From positions 18,070-82,069 of the forward strand of contig NZ_BMQQ01000023.1 of NCBI RefSeq assembly GCF_014648195.1: DNA of 64,000 bases. The letters run 5' to 3'. Under the pieces are notes generated by a model. That model searched no databases, was not told where the DNA came from, and saw only the letters and a list, made by a program, of their open reading frames with translations. Position 1 is the first letter of the stretch. Every line of letters begins with the position of its first letter. The position numbers and the translations under genes are program-made. This document shows, in pieces, positions 17,463 through 25,229 of this stretch. The DNA is from Streptomyces purpureus. GTDB lineage: Bacteria > Actinomycetota > Actinomycetes > Streptomycetales > Streptomycetaceae.

Positions 17463-18971
17463 GTGTCCGCAGCACAACAGACCATCCACGTGGGCGGAGA
17501 GTGGCGAGCAGCCGCCTCCGGCGCCACGCGCGAGATCATCGACCCCGTCGACGCGACCGTTTTCGCGGTCGTGTCGGAGGGCGGTGTCGCGGACACGGAC
17601 GACGCCGTGGCCGCCGCACGTGCCGCGTTCGACGACGGCGCCTGGCCGCGTACACCGGTCGCCGAGCGCGCCGCGCTCCTGCGGCGCGTCGCCGACCTCC
17701 TGGAGCGCGACCGCGAGCGGATCGGCGCGCTGGAGAGCCAGGACGCCGGCAAGACCCTGGAGGAGGGCCGCGTCGACGTCGACTGCGTCCGCGACGCCTT
17801 CCGCTACTTCGCCGATCTCGTCATGAACGAGAGCGGCGGACGGGTCGTGGACGCCGGCTCCGACGAGATCCACAGCGTCGTCGTACACGAGCCCGTCGGC
17901 GTCTGCGCCCTGATCACGCCGTGGAACTACCCGCTGCTCCAGGCCAGCTGGAAGATCGCCCCCGCGCTCGCCGCCGGCAACACGTTCGTGATCAAGCCGA
18001 GCGAGATCACCCCGCTGACGACCGTCGCGCTGATCGAGCTGCTGATGGAGGCCGGGCTGCCGCTGGGCGCCGCGAACATCGTCACCGGCCCCGGCGCCAC
18101 CGTCGGCGCCCGGCTCGCCGAACACCCCGACGTGGACCTCGTCTCGTTCACCGGCGGTCTCGTCAGCGGTACGAAGGTCGCCCGCGCGGCCGCCGACACC
18201 GTCAAGAAGGTCGCCCTCGAACTCGGCGGCAAGAACCCCAACGTCGTCTTCGCCGACGCCTGCGCGACCCCGGACGGCTTCGACACCGCCGTCGACCAGG
18301 CGCTCAACGCCGCGTTCATCCACAGCGGTCAGGTCTGCTCCGCCGGCTCCCGGCTCATCGTCGAGGAGTCGCTGCGCGAGCGGTTCGTCGCCGAACTCGC
18401 CCGCCGGGCCGAGCTGATCCGCCTGGGACGCGGCACGGACGAGGGTGTCGAGTGCGGCCCGCTGGTCTCCGCCGCCCAGCTGGCGCGGACCGAGGAGTAC
18501 GTCGCCTCCGCGCTGAAGGAGGGCGCGGTCCTGCGCGCGGGCGGCGAGAAGCCCGAGGGCCCCGGCTTCTTCTACCGGCCCACCGTCCTCGACCGCTGCA
18601 ACCGCCGGATGCGTGTCGTCCGCGAGGAGATCTTCGGGCCCGTCCTCACGGTCGAGACCTTCCGCACCGAGGACGAGGCCGTCGCCCTCGCCAACGACAC
18701 CGAGTACGGCCTCGCCGGAGCCGTGTGGACCTCCGACGCGGGCCGCGCCCGCCGGGTCGCCGGGCGGCTGCGCCACGGCACCGTGTGGATCAACGACTTC
18801 CACCCGTACCTCCCGCAGGCGGAGTGGGGCGGCTTCGGGAAGTCCGGCACCGGCCGCGAGCTGGGCCCCACGGGTCTCGCCGAGTACCGCGAGGCCAAGC
18901 ACATCTACCAGAACCTCGCTCCGCGCCCCGTGCGCTGGTTCGCGGGCCGAGCGGAGAAGGACCGCGCATGA
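17463..18971 (+). CDS. betB: Betaine-aldehyde-dehydrogenase-type ALDH
   Basis: 502 residues from GTG 17463. NAD-dependent aldehyde dehydrogenase, expected to oxidise betaine aldehyde to glycine betaine. Motifs: ALITPWNYPLLQASWKIAPA with AGNTFVIKPSEITPLTT, the general-base Glu in VALELGGKNPNVVF, the catalytic Cys in HSGQVCSAGSRLIVEES and EEIFGPVLTVETF near the C-terminus. Its stop overlaps the start of the choline dehydrogenase gene, followed by three betaine transport genes. The operon thus both makes and imports the osmoprotectant. Cytosolic, normal family length. Confidence 0.92.
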   Translation: MSAAQQTIHVGGEWRAAASGATREIIDPVDATVFAVVSEGGVADTDDAVAAARAAFDDGAWPRTPVAERAALLRRVADLLERDRERIGALESQDAGKTLEEGRVDVDCVRDAFRYFADLVMNESGGRVVDAGSDEIHSVVVHEPVGVCALITPWNYPLLQASWKIAPALAAGNTFVIKPSEITPLTTVALIELLMEAGLPLGAANIVTGPGATVGARLAEHPDVDLVSFTGGLVSGTKVARAAADTVKKVALELGGKNPNVVFADACATPDGFDTAVDQALNAAFIHSGQVCSAGSRLIVEESLRERFVAELARRAELIRLGRGTDEGVECGPLVSAAQLARTEEYVASALKEGAVLRAGGEKPEGPGFFYRPTVLDRCNRRMRVVREEIFGPVLTVETFRTEDEAVALANDTEYGLAGAVWTSDAGRARRVAGRLRHGTVWINDFHPYLPQAEWGGFGKSGTGRELGPTGLAEYREAKHIYQNLAPRPVRWFAGRAEKDRA

Positions 18972-20494
18972 TGAACGACCAGACTCTTTACGACTACGTC
19001 GTCGTCGGCGGCGGCACCGCCGGATCCGTGATCGCCTCCCGGCTCACCGAGGACCCTGACGTCACCGTCGCCGTCATCGAGGGCGGCCCCAGCGACGTCG
19101 GCCGCGACGACGTGCTCACGCTGCGCCGCTGGATGGGCCTGCTCGGCGGTGAACTGGACTACGACTACCCCACCACCGAGCAGCCGCGCGGCAATTCGCA
19201 CATCCGCCACAGCCGCGCCCGCGTGCTCGGCGGCTGCTCCTCGCACAACACCCTCATCGCGTTCAAGCCGCTGCCGTCCGACTGGGACGAGTGGGCCGAG
19301 GCCGGTGCCGAGGGCTGGGACGCGGCCGCCATGGACCCGTACTTCGCCAAGCTGCGCAACAACGTCGTGCCCGTCGACGAGGCCGACCGGAACGCGATCG
19401 CGCGTGACTTCGTCGACGCGGCGCAGGCCGCGCTCGGCGTGCCGCGCGTCGAGGGGTTCAACAAGCAGCCGTTCCACGAGGGCGTCGGCTTCTTCGACCT
19501 CGCGTACCACCCGGAGAACAACAAGCGGTCCTCCGCCTCGGTCGCCTACCTGCACCCGTTCCTGGACCGGCCGAACCTGCACATCGCCCTGGAGACCTGG
19601 GCGTTCCGGCTGGAGCTTGAGGGGACCCGCGCCACCGGCGTGCACATCCGTACCAAGGACGGCGCCGAGCATGTCGTACGGGCCCGGCGGGAGGTCCTGG
19701 TGTGCGCCGGGGCCGTGGACACCCCGCGGCTGCTGCTGCACTCCGGCATCGGGCCGCGCGCCGACCTGGAGAAGCTCGGCATTCCCGTCGTGCACGACCT
19801 GCCGGGCGTCGGGGAGAACCTCCTCGACCACCCCGAGTCGGTCATCGTCTGGGAGACCCACGGGCCGATCCCGGAGAACTCCGCGATGGACTCCGACGCC
19901 GGACTGTTCGTCCGCCGCGACCCGGAGGCGGAGGGGCCCGATCTGATGTTCCACTTCTACCAGATCCCCTTCACCGACAACCCCGAGCGCCTGGGCTACG
20001 AACGCCCCGCGCACGGCGTGTCGATGACCCCCAACATCCCCAAGCCGCGCAGCCGCGGCCGGCTCTACCTCACGAGCGCCGACCCGGAGGTCAAGCCGGC
20101 CCTGGACTTCCGCTACTTCACCGACCCGGAGGACTACGACGGCCGGACCCTCGTCGACGGCATCCGTATCGCCCGCGAGATCGCGGCGAGCGAGCCGCTG
20201 GCCGGCTGGCTGAAGCGGGAGGTCTGCCCCGGCCCCGAGGTGACCTCCGACGAGGAGCTCAGTGAGTACGCGCGGAAGGTCGCGCACACCGTCTACCACC
20301 CGGCGGGCACGTGCCGGATGGGTGCGGTCGACGACGAACTCGCCGTCGTCGCACCCGACTTGAAGATCCGTGGCCTGGAGGGCATCCGGATCGCCGACGC
20401 ATCCGTGTTCCCCACCATGACCGCCGTCAATCCGATGATCGGCGTCCTCATGGTCGGGGAGAAATGCGCGGACCTACTGGGAGGTAAAGCCTGA
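18968..20494 (+). CDS. betA: Choline dehydrogenase (GMC oxidoreductase)
   Basis: 508 residues. FAD-binding GMC protein: YDYVVVGGGTAGSVIASRLT (dinucleotide loop), the GMC signature HSRARVLGGCSSHNTLIAFK, a second signature GAVDTPRLLLHSGIGPRADL, and the C-terminal catalytic His region HTVYHPAGTCRMG with NPMIGVLMVGEKCADLL. Expected to oxidise choline to betaine aldehyde for the upstream ALDH. Starts ATGATG, overlapping the betB stop; its own stop overlaps the ABC ATPase start by one base. Other alcohols cannot be ruled out, but the operon with a betaine importer favours choline. Confidence 0.9.
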   Translation: MMNDQTLYDYVVVGGGTAGSVIASRLTEDPDVTVAVIEGGPSDVGRDDVLTLRRWMGLLGGELDYDYPTTEQPRGNSHIRHSRARVLGGCSSHNTLIAFKPLPSDWDEWAEAGAEGWDAAAMDPYFAKLRNNVVPVDEADRNAIARDFVDAAQAALGVPRVEGFNKQPFHEGVGFFDLAYHPENNKRSSASVAYLHPFLDRPNLHIALETWAFRLELEGTRATGVHIRTKDGAEHVVRARREVLVCAGAVDTPRLLLHSGIGPRADLEKLGIPVVHDLPGVGENLLDHPESVIVWETHGPIPENSAMDSDAGLFVRRDPEAEGPDLMFHFYQIPFTDNPERLGYERPAHGVSMTPNIPKPRSRGRLYLTSADPEVKPALDFRYFTDPEDYDGRTLVDGIRIAREIAASEPLAGWLKREVCPGPEVTSDEELSEYARKVAHTVYHPAGTCRMGAVDDELAVVAPDLKIRGLEGIRIADASVFPTMTAVNPMIGVLMVGEKCADLLGGKA

Positions 20495-21567
20495 TGAACA
20501 CTCCGACCGCACCGCATACACCCCCTTCCGTGTTCGCCGTCCGCGACCTGTGGAAGGTCTTCGGACCGAAGGCCGACCGCGTCCCCGGTGACGCCGGGCT
20601 CGCCGCCCTCGACGCGGCCGGACTGCGCGCGCGCACCGGCTGCACCGCCGCCGTACGCGACGTCTCCTTCGACGTCCGCAAGGGCGAGGTCTTCGTGGTC
20701 ATGGGCCTGTCCGGCTCCGGCAAGTCGACCCTCGTCCGCTGCCTGACCCGGCTCATCGAGCCGACCTCGGGCACGATCTCCATCGACGGCGAGGACGTGC
20801 TGTCGATGGACGCCGGACGGCTGCGCGAACTGCGCCGGCACCGGGCGGCGATGGTCTTCCAGCACTTCGGGCTGCTGCCACACCGGTCCGTGCTCGACAA
20901 CGTCGCCTACGGGCTGGAGATCCAGGGTGTGGGGCGCGCCGCGCGGCGCGAGCGGGCGGCGGAGTTCGTCACCAAGGTCGGCCTCGAAGGCATGGAGCAC
21001 CGCCGGCCGGGCCAGCTGTCCGGCGGGCAGCAGCAGCGCGTCGGGCTGGCTCGCGCGCTCGCCGTGGACCCCGAGGTCCTGCTGTTCGACGAGCCGTTCA
21101 GCGCGCTGGACCCGCTGATCCGCCGTGACATGCAGGAGGAGGTCGTACGCCTGCACCGCGAGGAGGGGCGCACGATGGTCTTCATCACGCACGACCTGAG
21201 CGAGGCGCTGCGGCTCGGCGACCGGATCGCGCTGATGCGCGACGGCCGGATCGTGCAGCTCGGCACGCCCGAGGAGATCGTAGGCTCGCCCGCGGACGAC
21301 TACGTACGCGACTTCGTCCGGGACGTACCGCGCGAGCAGGTCCTGACCGTCCGGGCGGCCATGCGCCCCGCGCGGTCCACCGAGTCCGAGGCGGGCCCGG
21401 CGCTCGCCCCGGACGCCACCGTCCACGAGGCCATCGAGGCCGTCGCCCGCACGGGCGAGACCGCGCGGGTCGTCCAGGACGGCCGCTGCCTCGGCGTGGT
21501 CGACCAGGCGGCCCTGCTGGGGGTCGTGGCAGGGGTCGCGGCCCCGGCCGGAAAGGCGGCCGCCTGA
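20494..21567 (+). CDS. Glycine betaine/proline ABC transporter ATPase (OpuAA/ProV type)
   Basis: 357 residues. Walker A VMGLSGSGKST, signature LSGGQQQRVGLARALA, Walker B VLLFDEPFSALDP and the switch His in FITHDLSEALRLGDR. An insertion of about 30 residues (residues 22-50) lies between the first strand and TAAVRDVSFDVRKGE, as in ProV/OpuAA. The C-terminal 70 residues (DATVHEAIEAVARTGETARV, LGVVDQAALLGVV) look like a single CBS-type module, which in OpuA senses ionic strength. Translationally coupled to betA by one-base overlap. Confidence 0.92.
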   Translation: MNTPTAPHTPPSVFAVRDLWKVFGPKADRVPGDAGLAALDAAGLRARTGCTAAVRDVSFDVRKGEVFVVMGLSGSGKSTLVRCLTRLIEPTSGTISIDGEDVLSMDAGRLRELRRHRAAMVFQHFGLLPHRSVLDNVAYGLEIQGVGRAARRERAAEFVTKVGLEGMEHRRPGQLSGGQQQRVGLARALAVDPEVLLFDEPFSALDPLIRRDMQEEVVRLHREEGRTMVFITHDLSEALRLGDRIALMRDGRIVQLGTPEEIVGSPADDYVRDFVRDVPREQVLTVRAAMRPARSTESEAGPALAPDATVHEAIEAVARTGETARVVQDGRCLGVVDQAALLGVVAGVAAPAGKAAA

Positions 21568-21697
21568 TGTACGCGCATACGACCTGGCCGCCGCCGGGCC
21601 ACCCGGCACACGATGACCGCCTTTCGGCGCGCGGTGGACGCCTCGGAGCGGATGACCGCCCGGCACACCGTGACCGCCGCGTCCGGAGGTGGGCCCG

Positions 21698-23722
21698 ATG
21701 ACCGCCACCGTCACCCCCAACGGCACGCCCGCCACAGTCCCGCCCGCCACCGCCACGCCCATGGGCCCCGCGACCGAGCCGGCCGCGTCCGCCACCGCCA
21801 CCGCCACCGGTGCGCTGCGCGCCTTCGCCCGGGACCGCCGTCGGCCGATCGCGGCCGGAGCAGTCGTCGCGCTCGTCCTCGGCGCCCTGCTCCTGGGCGG
21901 CGGCGGCTGGCCCGCCGCGCTCACCGTCGACCTGTCCGGACCGCTCGGCACCACCAGCGACTGGATCATCGACAACCGCGACAGCCACCCGCTGTTCCTC
22001 TACGGCCTCGGACACGTCAGCAACGCCGTCGTCCTCTCCGTACGCGCCGTCTATCTGGTGCTGCTCGCCCTCGGCTGGGCCGGCGTCACCGCCGCGGCCG
22101 GGCTGGTCGCCTGGCGTGTGGCGGGCGCCCGGCTCGCGTTGGTCGCGGTCGCCGCCTTCGGGGCGTGCGGGCTGCTCGGCATGTGGGTGCCCACCATGCA
22201 GACGCTCGCCCTGATGGTGGTCGCCGTCGGCGCGTCCGTCGCGCTGGGCGGGGTCCTCGGACTTGCCGCCGGTCTCTCGGACCGTACGCACCGGATCCTG
22301 CGGCCCGTCCTCGACACCATGCAGGTGCTGCCGGCGTTCGCCTACCTCCTGCCGGTCGTGCTGGTCTTCGGCATCGGTGTGCCGGCCGCCGTCCTCGCCA
22401 CCGTCGTCTACGCCGCCCCGCCCATGGCCCGGCTCACCGCCCTCGGGCTGCGCGGCGCGGACGCCGGCGTGATGGAGGCCGCCGCCTCAATGGGCGCCAC
22501 CGCCCGGCAGCGGCTGCTCACCGCCCGGCTGCCGCTGGCCCGCAAGGAACTCCTCCTCGGCGTCAACCAGTCGATCATGATGGCGCTTTCGATGGCCGTG
22601 ATCGCGTCCGTGATCGGCGCGGGCGGCCTCGGCGACCGCGTCTACCAGGCGCTCGCCTCCGTCGACGTCGGCGCGGCGCTCGCCGCGGGCGTCCCGATCG
22701 TGCTGCTCGCCGTCGTCCTCGACCGCGTCACCGCCGCCGCGGGCGAGCGGATCGGTGCGGCTCCGGCCCGCCACGCCCGGCTCGGCTGGGCCGTCGCCGC
22801 CGTGACCACCGCCGCCGTCGCCGTGGCCGGGCGTCTGTCCGGCCGGCTCGGATGGCCCGACGCCTGGACGGTGGACATCGCGCCGACGGTCAACACGGCC
22901 GTCGACTGGATGACCGCCCACCTCTACTCCGGCGTGCCCGTGATCGGCGGCACCGCCGACTGGGCCGGCCACTTCACCACGTGGGTCCTCGACCCGGTCC
23001 GCGGCGGCCTGCAGTGGCTGCCCTGGTGGGCCGTGCTGGTGACCGTCGGCGTGCTCGCCCTGCTCATCGGCACCTGGCGCACCGCGGCGACCGCTGTCGC
23101 CGCGATGGCCGGGATCGGCGTGCTCGGTGTCTGGGACCCGGCGCTCGACACGCTGTCCCAGGTGCTGGCCGCCGTCGCCGTGACGCTGGTGCTCGGCTTC
23201 GCCGTCGGCATCGCGGCGGCCCGCAGCGCCCGGCTGGCCCGCGCGCTCCGCCCCGTCCTGGACGTCTTCCAGACGATGCCGCAGTTCGTCTACCTCATCC
23301 CCGTGGTCGCACTGTTCGGCGTCGGCCGCGCCCCGGCCGTCGCCGCCGCCGTGGTCTACGCGCTGCCCGCGGTCGTACGGATCACCACACAGGGCATGCG
23401 TGCGGTGGATCCGGCCGCCATGGAGTCGTCCCGTTCGCTGGGCGCGACCGGGCGGCAGCAGCTGTTCCAGGTGCAACTTCCCCTGGCGCGGCCCGCGTTG
23501 CTGCTCGCCGTCAACCAGGGCGTGGTCCTCGTTCTCGCCGTCGTCGTCATCGGCGGCCTCGTGGGCGGTGGCGCACTCGGTTACGACGCGGTCTTCGGCC
23601 TCGCCCAGGGCGACCTGGCGACCGGTCTCGTCGCCGGTGCGGCCATCGTCGGCCTCGGCCTGATGCTCGACCGGGTCACCCAGCCCACGGAACGCCGAGA
23701 CCCTGCCGGAAAGGGGGCCTGA
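21698..23722 (+). CDS. Two-module glycine betaine ABC transporter permease
   Basis: 674 residues from ATG 21698, nine bases after GGAGG; a GTG at 21689 is also in frame. Two complete ProW-like permease modules are fused. Each has several membrane helices and an EAA coupling loop: EAAASMGATARQRLLTARLP in the first half and ESSRSLGATGRQQLFQVQLP in the second, each followed by PLAR...LL(L/A)VNQ. The region between is a further helix pair (WLPWWAVLVTVGVLALLIGT). One polypeptide can thus supply both membrane halves to the ATPase dimer. The 130 bases before it contain no convincing extra gene. Confidence 0.9.
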   Translation: MTATVTPNGTPATVPPATATPMGPATEPAASATATATGALRAFARDRRRPIAAGAVVALVLGALLLGGGGWPAALTVDLSGPLGTTSDWIIDNRDSHPLFLYGLGHVSNAVVLSVRAVYLVLLALGWAGVTAAAGLVAWRVAGARLALVAVAAFGACGLLGMWVPTMQTLALMVVAVGASVALGGVLGLAAGLSDRTHRILRPVLDTMQVLPAFAYLLPVVLVFGIGVPAAVLATVVYAAPPMARLTALGLRGADAGVMEAAASMGATARQRLLTARLPLARKELLLGVNQSIMMALSMAVIASVIGAGGLGDRVYQALASVDVGAALAAGVPIVLLAVVLDRVTAAAGERIGAAPARHARLGWAVAAVTTAAVAVAGRLSGRLGWPDAWTVDIAPTVNTAVDWMTAHLYSGVPVIGGTADWAGHFTTWVLDPVRGGLQWLPWWAVLVTVGVLALLIGTWRTAATAVAAMAGIGVLGVWDPALDTLSQVLAAVAVTLVLGFAVGIAAARSARLARALRPVLDVFQTMPQFVYLIPVVALFGVGRAPAVAAAVVYALPAVVRITTQGMRAVDPAAMESSRSLGATGRQQLFQVQLPLARPALLLAVNQGVVLVLAVVVIGGLVGGGALGYDAVFGLAQGDLATGLVAGAAIVGLGLMLDRVTQPTERRDPAGKGA

Positions 23723-23723
23723 G

Positions 23724-24707
23724 ATGGCTCGCACCCGTACCCGCGCGCGTACCCGTACGCGCTTCGCCGCTCTGGCCGCCGCCGTCGCCCTGACGGCCCT
23801 CACCGGCTGCGGCGCCGCCGACATGACCACGCAGGCCTCCCCGTACGCCGACGCGAAGAGCTCGCGGACGGTGACCCTGTCCGTGCAGTCCTGGGTCGGC
23901 GCGCAGGCCAACGTCGCCGTCGCCCAGTACCTCCTGGAACAGGAGCTCGGCTACCGCGTGGACACCGTCCAGATCGACGAGATCCCCGCCTGGGACGCTC
24001 TCAGCCAGGGCCGGGTGGACGCGATCCTGGAGGACTGGGGCCACCCGGAGCAGGAGAAGCGGTACATCGACGACAAGGGGACCATCAAGCGCGGTGGCGA
24101 TCTCGGGGTGACCGGCCACATCGGCTGGTTCGTGCCCACGTACTTCGCGAAGGAGCACCCGGACGTCACCGACTGGAAGAACCTGAACAAGTACGCCGAC
24201 ACCTTCCGCACGGCGGAGAGCGGCGGCAAGGGGCAGCTCCTGGACGGCTCGCCGTCGTACATCACCAACGACAAGGCGCTGGTGAAGAACCTGGACCTGG
24301 ACTACCAGGTCGTCTTCGCGGGCTCCGAGGCGGCGCAGATCACCCAGATCAAGCAGTTCGCCAAGGAGAAGAAGCCGTTCCTGACCTACTGGTACAACCC
24401 GCAGTGGCTGTTCGAGAAGGTCCCGATGACGGAGGTGAAGCTGCCGGCGTACAAGGAGGGCTGCGACGCCGACCCGAAGAAGGTGGCCTGCGCCTACCCC
24501 CACACGCCGCTGCAGAAGTTCCTCAACGCCCGCTTCGCGGACGGCGGGGGTGACGCCGCCGCCTTCCTGAAGAAGTTCCGGTGGACGACCGAGATGCAGA
24601 ACGACGTGGCGCTGATGATCGCGGAGCAGAAGCTGTCGCCGCGGGAGGCGGCCCGGAAGTGGGTCGAGTCCAACGAGGCCACCTGGCGGACCTGGCTTCC
24701 GTCGTGA
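23724..24707 (+). CDS. Glycine betaine-binding lipoprotein (ProX/OpuAC type)
   Basis: 327 residues. An Arg-rich n-region, a hydrophobic stretch and the lipobox LTGC (Cys near residue 29) mark a lipoprotein anchored on the outer face of the membrane. The mature part is an OpuAC substrate-binding domain: VTLSVQSWVGAQANVAVAQY, then DAILEDWGHPEQEKRYIDD, GWFVPTYFAKEHPDVTDWKN and a C-terminal FLKKFRWTTEMQNDVALMI. Trp and Tyr residues typical of the quaternary-ammonium cage are present. It is the last gene of the bet-transport operon and starts right after the permease stop. Confidence 0.92.
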   Translation: MARTRTRARTRTRFAALAAAVALTALTGCGAADMTTQASPYADAKSSRTVTLSVQSWVGAQANVAVAQYLLEQELGYRVDTVQIDEIPAWDALSQGRVDAILEDWGHPEQEKRYIDDKGTIKRGGDLGVTGHIGWFVPTYFAKEHPDVTDWKNLNKYADTFRTAESGGKGQLLDGSPSYITNDKALVKNLDLDYQVVFAGSEAAQITQIKQFAKEKKPFLTYWYNPQWLFEKVPMTEVKLPAYKEGCDADPKKVACAYPHTPLQKFLNARFADGGGDAAAFLKKFRWTTEMQNDVALMIAEQKLSPREAARKWVESNEATWRTWLPS

Positions 24708-24716
24708 CGCGCGGGT

Positions 24717-24748
24717 GCGGTGGGCCCGGCCTGTGCCGGGTCCACCGC
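24717..24748 (+). terminator. Hairpin terminator after the betaine operon
   Basis: A 14-base stem, 24717-24730 with 24735-24748 (GCGGTGGGCCCGGC against GCCGGGTCCACCGC, one G-T wobble), closes a CTGT loop ten bases after the lipoprotein stop. There is no T run, as is usual for Streptomyces. It separates the operon from a convergent small gene. Confidence 0.75.
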
Positions 24749-24768
24749 GCCGGCCTCTTGACGCGCCC

Positions 24769-25110
24769 CTAGGCTCTGTCGGCCGACGCCTCGACGGCCT
24801 TCGCAGAGGTGGCCAGCTCCACCACGGCCGTCAGGCTCAGCCCGGGTGCCGCCTGACGCAGCGCCTTGATCGCGGCGATCGAGTCGGCCGGGCCGGTCAC
24901 ACCCGCCACGTCGAGCCGCTCGCGCACCCAGCGGGCGCGCAGCCGCTCCGGCGGTACGGCCACGGCGTCCCGCACGATGGCCAGCGCCCGCTCAAGCCCG
25001 GCCCGCTCCTCCGGCGCGGCACCCTCGAGCGCCTCGCGGACGGCTGCCTCGATGCCGTCGGCGTCCCGTACCACGATCGTCTGCACTTCCGGCTTCGTGA
25101 TTCCGAACAT
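24769..25110 (-). CDS. Small conserved actinobacterial protein, unknown function
   Basis: 113 residues from ATG 25110 (MFGITKPEVQTIVVRDADGI), with GGAGGA seven bases upstream. The sequence is mostly helical and acidic: EAAVREALEGAAPEERAGLE, RLRARWVRERLDVAGVTGPA, DSIAAIKALRQAAPGLSLTA. The C-terminal segment looks like the ribosomal L7/L12-type or DUF-type helical module often seen in short Streptomyces proteins, but I cannot name a family. No signal or membrane segment. Convergent with the betaine operon and downstream of the kinase-lectin gene with its own ribosome site. Confidence 0.75.
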   Translation of the reverse strand: MFGITKPEVQTIVVRDADGIEAAVREALEGAAPEERAGLERALAIVRDAVAVPPERLRARWVRERLDVAGVTGPADSIAAIKALRQAAPGLSLTAVVELATSAKAVEASADRA

Positions 25111-25229
25111 GCGGCGATCCTCCGCCCGTGCCGGTGCGTGGGACAAGCGAGTTGAGGATCTTCAGAGGTCGGGCCCAAAGCCCGGCGCCCGGCGACGGGT
25201 CGGTCGCGCCGGGGCGTCCACCGGGCGGC

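Noticed and set aside
17501..18967. N-terminal extension of the choline dehydrogenase frame
   Set aside because: This part overlaps the aldehyde dehydrogenase in another frame and is Arg-rich nonsense. The real start is ATG 18968.
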